A stretch of 64,000 bases of DNA from Acanthopleura granulata (lineage: Eukaryota > Mollusca > Polyplacophora > Chitonida > Chitonidae), in contig JABBOT010000002.1 of the NCBI GenBank assembly GCA_016165875.1, positions 41,363,073 through 41,427,072 on the forward strand, read 5' to 3'. Shown here piece after piece: positions 60,861-64,000 of the stretch. The notes below the pieces were generated by a model. That model saw nothing but the letters and a program-made list of their open reading frames with translations, searched no databases and was not told the origin of the DNA. The translations under genes and the position numbers were made by a program. Position 1 is the stretch's first letter. Each line of letters begins with the position of its first letter.

Positions 60861-61530
60861 GTATGTCGTTCTCTAACGTTCTGTCGTTGCGTCAGTTACG
60901 ATCAACATGTGGCTTATCAGTATCAGAGAATCATTGCAATTGCTGAACTCGGATCATTACAACTTAACTGTGTTTCGCAGGAAAAGAGATAATATCTTTA
61001 CAATCATGTGCATGTTTCTGCAGAAGTAAAAATGTGTGCATTCTCATTATACCACTGACGTAAGCCAACTCATTGGGCTTCTTTATTTCTTGGAAACGCT
61101 GGTAAATATTTTAGGAAGTAAGCGAATACCTGAAAATACCAATCTATCAGATATGTCATACATGGCATGACAATGACATATCAGATATAACACATCCTCT
61201 AAAGCCTCAACACAGAATCCAGGACGACTTAATTATCACAGATTACATGACAATGGTATGTAAAATACAACATATATAGTTTCCATTGGTTGAAGGCATG
61301 AATTACTGGGAAACTTCGTTACGGGGTGAGCACGGGCGAGGCACAGGTGAGCGAGTGTCTCCTGAGGAGGGTTTTATAAGTAACATTTGAGGTCGGGCAA
61401 GCCAGTCTCGTCAGCAATACAAGCCAATTTTGTCAGCAATACAAGCCAGACTAGAGCATGGTTCTTTTTGTTGTCTGGTTAATTTCCATGGTATATTAAC
61501 TACAATGAACAAGTGATATGGATTTTAATT
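60861..61530. other. Intergenic DNA
   Basis: A short direct repeat (CAGCAATACAAGCCA, near 61420) is the only structure noticed. Confidence 0.5.
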
Positions 61531-61855
61531 GAAATCCTATAAAGTTAGAAGTTGGACCCAGGTAACAAATGAGTGAAATGGTTGAAATGAGTCCCATAAA
61601 GTTTGGGGTTGAACCCTGTTTGCAAATGAATGACATGAGGGTTGGACCCCGTTAACAAATGAATGAAAAAGGGCAATCTCATAAAGGGGCTGGTATGCGA
61701 TAGCAAATGAAATAAATGGGTTAGAATCTCATCATGGGGTTGGACAGTGATAACAAATGAAAAAAATGGGCTATAGTCCCATGAAGGAGTTGGACTCCCA
61801 TAACAATTGAATGAAAATAGTAGGAGTCCCAAGCAGGCGTTGAACCCCAGAGCAT
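61531..61855. repeat. Degenerate minisatellite, about 48-bp unit
   Basis: Seven units with GTTGGACCCAGGTAACAAAT, GAATGAAAATGG and AGTCCCATAAAG-type blocks. Confidence 0.85.
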
Positions 61856-62139
61856 TGTAAAGTTTCGATATGCCACCTGCAATCCTGCAGGCAGGGATGG
61901 AGCAACTCGCAGAACCCTGGACTCTGTAGCTTACGGCGTCTAAAGGTCAGAGGCCTCTTACCCAACTCGAGGACCAACGAAAACTCATGAACGCACGACA
62001 AAGAAATATTTAACATAGTAGCGAATTCCCAGCACATTGGCTTATCATTTGAAATCGGAGGCGACTGAATGTTTGACAGATCACCATTTGAAATATTCAC
62101 GAATTTCTCTGTGCTTCTAAGAAGATGTGCCAACCATTC

Positions 62140-62418
62140 CCACATTTATTTATTTATTTATTTATTTGATTGGTGTTTTACGCCGTACTGAAGAATATTT
62201 CACGTATACTACGGCGGCCAGAATTATGGTGGGAGGAAACCGGGCAGAGCCCGGGGGAAACCCACCATCATCCTCAGGTTGCTGGCAGACCTTCTCACTT
62301 ACTGCCGGAGATGAAGCCAGCATGAGCTGGACTTGAACTCACAGCCACCGCATTGGTGGGAGGCTTCGGGTCAATGTGCTGCGATAGCGCGCTAACCGAC
62401 TGAGCTACGGAGGCCCCC
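62140..62418 (-). mobile_element. tRNA-derived SINE (Meta-like), best full-length copy
   Basis: Read on the minus strand: GGGGGCCTCCGTAGCTCAGT and CGGTTAGCGCGCTATCGCAG (tRNA head, box A TAGCTCAGTCGG), TGGCTGTGAGTTCAAGTCCA (box B), GTCTGCCAGCAACCTGAGG, GGGTTTCCCCCGGGCTCTGC, CCCACCATAATTCTGGCCGC, AGTATACGTGAAATATTCTT, ACGGCGTAAAACACCAATCA and (AAAT)n. About 280 bp; it defines the family used for the other copies. Confidence 0.95.
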
Positions 62419-62423
62419 AATTC

Positions 62424-62655
62424 ACAGATAACCGATGTGTAACAAGAGAAGCCAGCCACCCCAAGATAACCGGTGTGTATCACAAGAAGAGCCAGCCACC
62501 GAGCGATAACCACTGTGTGTTACAAGAGGAGACAGTCATCCCGAGATAATCAATGTGTGTTACAAGAGGAGCAAACCACCGAGAGGCAACCAATGGGTGT
62601 TACAAGAGGAGCTCGCCACCCCGATCTAACCAAGAGGAGCCAGCCATTGTTACAA
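62424..62655. repeat. Minisatellite, about 40-bp unit
   Basis: Six units of GATAACCAGTGTGTGTTACA, AGAGGAGCCAGCCACCCC. It begins directly at the 5' (head) end of the SINE at 62140-62418. Confidence 0.9.
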
Positions 62656-64000
62656 ATCTGATATAAGATTGGTTAAGGAGTGTCCCTTTCAATCATCAGG
62701 ACACACCTGGTGCGAGCTCAGGCGCGGCAGGAAATGTTGGGATTCCCGTACTCTGTACCACCATACTTTGTGGGGTCTTGTTCACAATGAACAATCGAAA
62801 ACGCCCCTGTGGTCGTTTTCCGCAATGTAACATTTAATATGGTATGCACATTTGACGGGTGTCAGATTTGTGAGAGAAGGAAGGCAGAAGGCTGACAAAT
62901 AACTACTGAACTTCGCCGGATACCTCGCCTACCTTCTGACTTTCAAACGCAGCCGAACCAAGGAAAAGTGGATTCGAACGGGCAGCCTTTGGCTGATCAT
63001 CTGGGCTGGCCCCGGTATATTGATAGAAGTGTAGCTCTGTAATAAATGCATCTGCAATGTGAAACCACAACTAGTTGTGCTCGATGTCTTTAATTTATCT
63101 TTAATAATGTGGAGCTCATAAATTATAGACTTATAGTTGCCTCCTTGGTATTTTCAGCCAGTTTATTTGTAACTGAGTATCTATGCTTTTGGGTCATTTG
63201 TAACTGCGCGTGTCTTCTGTAGATGGGCATATTAGAACAGGCATAGACATTTACCGAGCACTAGGCATTATGTCGATATCAGTTGGCATTAGCATATGGC
63301 TATCACGGCAATGGTTTCAGCGTCTTCATAAAATATCTTCTGCGAAGCCCTGATGTTTAACCTGCTTATCCTTCAGACTTTCTTATGTTTTGGGGTTTGG
63401 TGGCGGGAGGTGAAAGGAGGTGGACGGGGGGTGCGTGCGTGTGTGCGGTTGGAGGGGGGGGGATTGGAATTTAAGTCATGTTGCCTGAACACTGTATGTG
63501 TGTGTGTGTGCACGGGGCTAAAGTTCTGCGTGTGCACACACATTGGATAGGAAAGTGTCCGAGATTTGCAATATATTGGTTTCATACAATATTTGCAAAT
63601 GGTGGAGTATGTATAACTGACTTGGTTATTTGAACAAAACTAGAGCTGATGTGTTTGTCCTTGATTCAGGGGGAGTTTCTATCCTCACTAGAACCGAATT
63701 CTACAATTAACTATGGAAGGAAAACACTTTATGTCAACCCTACAACTCGGATAATGCAAGCGCTTACAGAATATTAGGTTGGTTTCTGCTTACATTTTTG
63801 TTCTGACTAAAAAAGTAAGCATTGCCGCAAATTTAATGTTAACATTTCCGGTAGGTCTATACGTATCATTATGTGTTCGGAACATGTCGGCCAGGGTTGC
63901 AAAACCGGTTCTATGATAGCGATAACTTGACACAGGTCAATTCCTGTCGACCTGATCTGATAAACCAGAGTTCACATGCTTATGTACATTATGGTAGTGG
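62656..64000. other. Intergenic DNA to right edge
   Basis: Short (TG)n at 63496 and G-rich tracts around 63400-63465. No gene recognised. Confidence 0.5.

Noticed and set aside
62365..62418. tRNA gene
   Set aside because: The box A and box B are those of a SINE head; no acceptor stem or intact cloverleaf, and the same head recurs at other SINE copies.

Overview
This window is eukaryotic nuclear DNA: long AT-rich introns, GT-AG exon borders, AATAAA poly(A) signals, tRNA-derived SINEs, foldback DNA elements and unusually many minisatellites. The proteins are animal. The SINE family, whose 3' part looks like the Meta-type core known from molluscs and related phyla, points to a lophotrochozoan (mollusc or brachiopod grade). 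Species cannot be fixed from sequence alone.

Only two protein-coding genes can be supported, both on the + strand. (1) The last two coding exons of cytosolic thymidine kinase 1 (TK1) lie at 758-877 and 2056-2241, with the zinc-binding Cys pairs and a KEN degron; the rest of TK1 is off the left edge. (2) A complete CLEC16A (Ema/GOP-1) gene runs from 8708 to 45059 in 23 coding exons. All 22 junctions join in frame with GT-AG borders and give a 1202-residue protein: an N-terminal FPL domain, a conserved CLEC16A central region, and a long Ser/Pro-rich tail in one GC-rich last exon. A CCAAT/CRE-containing promoter with two tiny uORFs precedes it and a poly(A) signal lies at 45912.

Layout: 1-2980 TK1 end; 2981-8430 intergenic with a 54-bp minisatellite, nested SINEs and a foldback element; 8440-45935 CLEC16A (largest introns 18 and 19, 7.9 and 6.6 kb); 45936-64000 about 18 kb without a convincing gene, filled with minisatellites and SINE copies.

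The most unusual signal is not a new gene. Three intronic minisatellites of CLEC16A appear to be seeded on exon-intron junctions: an 82-bp array starting inside exon 15 and carrying its donor, an 81-bp array ending at the exon 20 acceptor, and a 42-bp array ending at the exon 7 acceptor. They present ranks of decoy splice sites. In the first, six of the seven intact intronic copies have lost the donor GT, as if decoys are selected against. A SINE 3' tail at 38.8-39.05 kb has also been amplified in tandem. No new defence, mobile or metabolic system was found.
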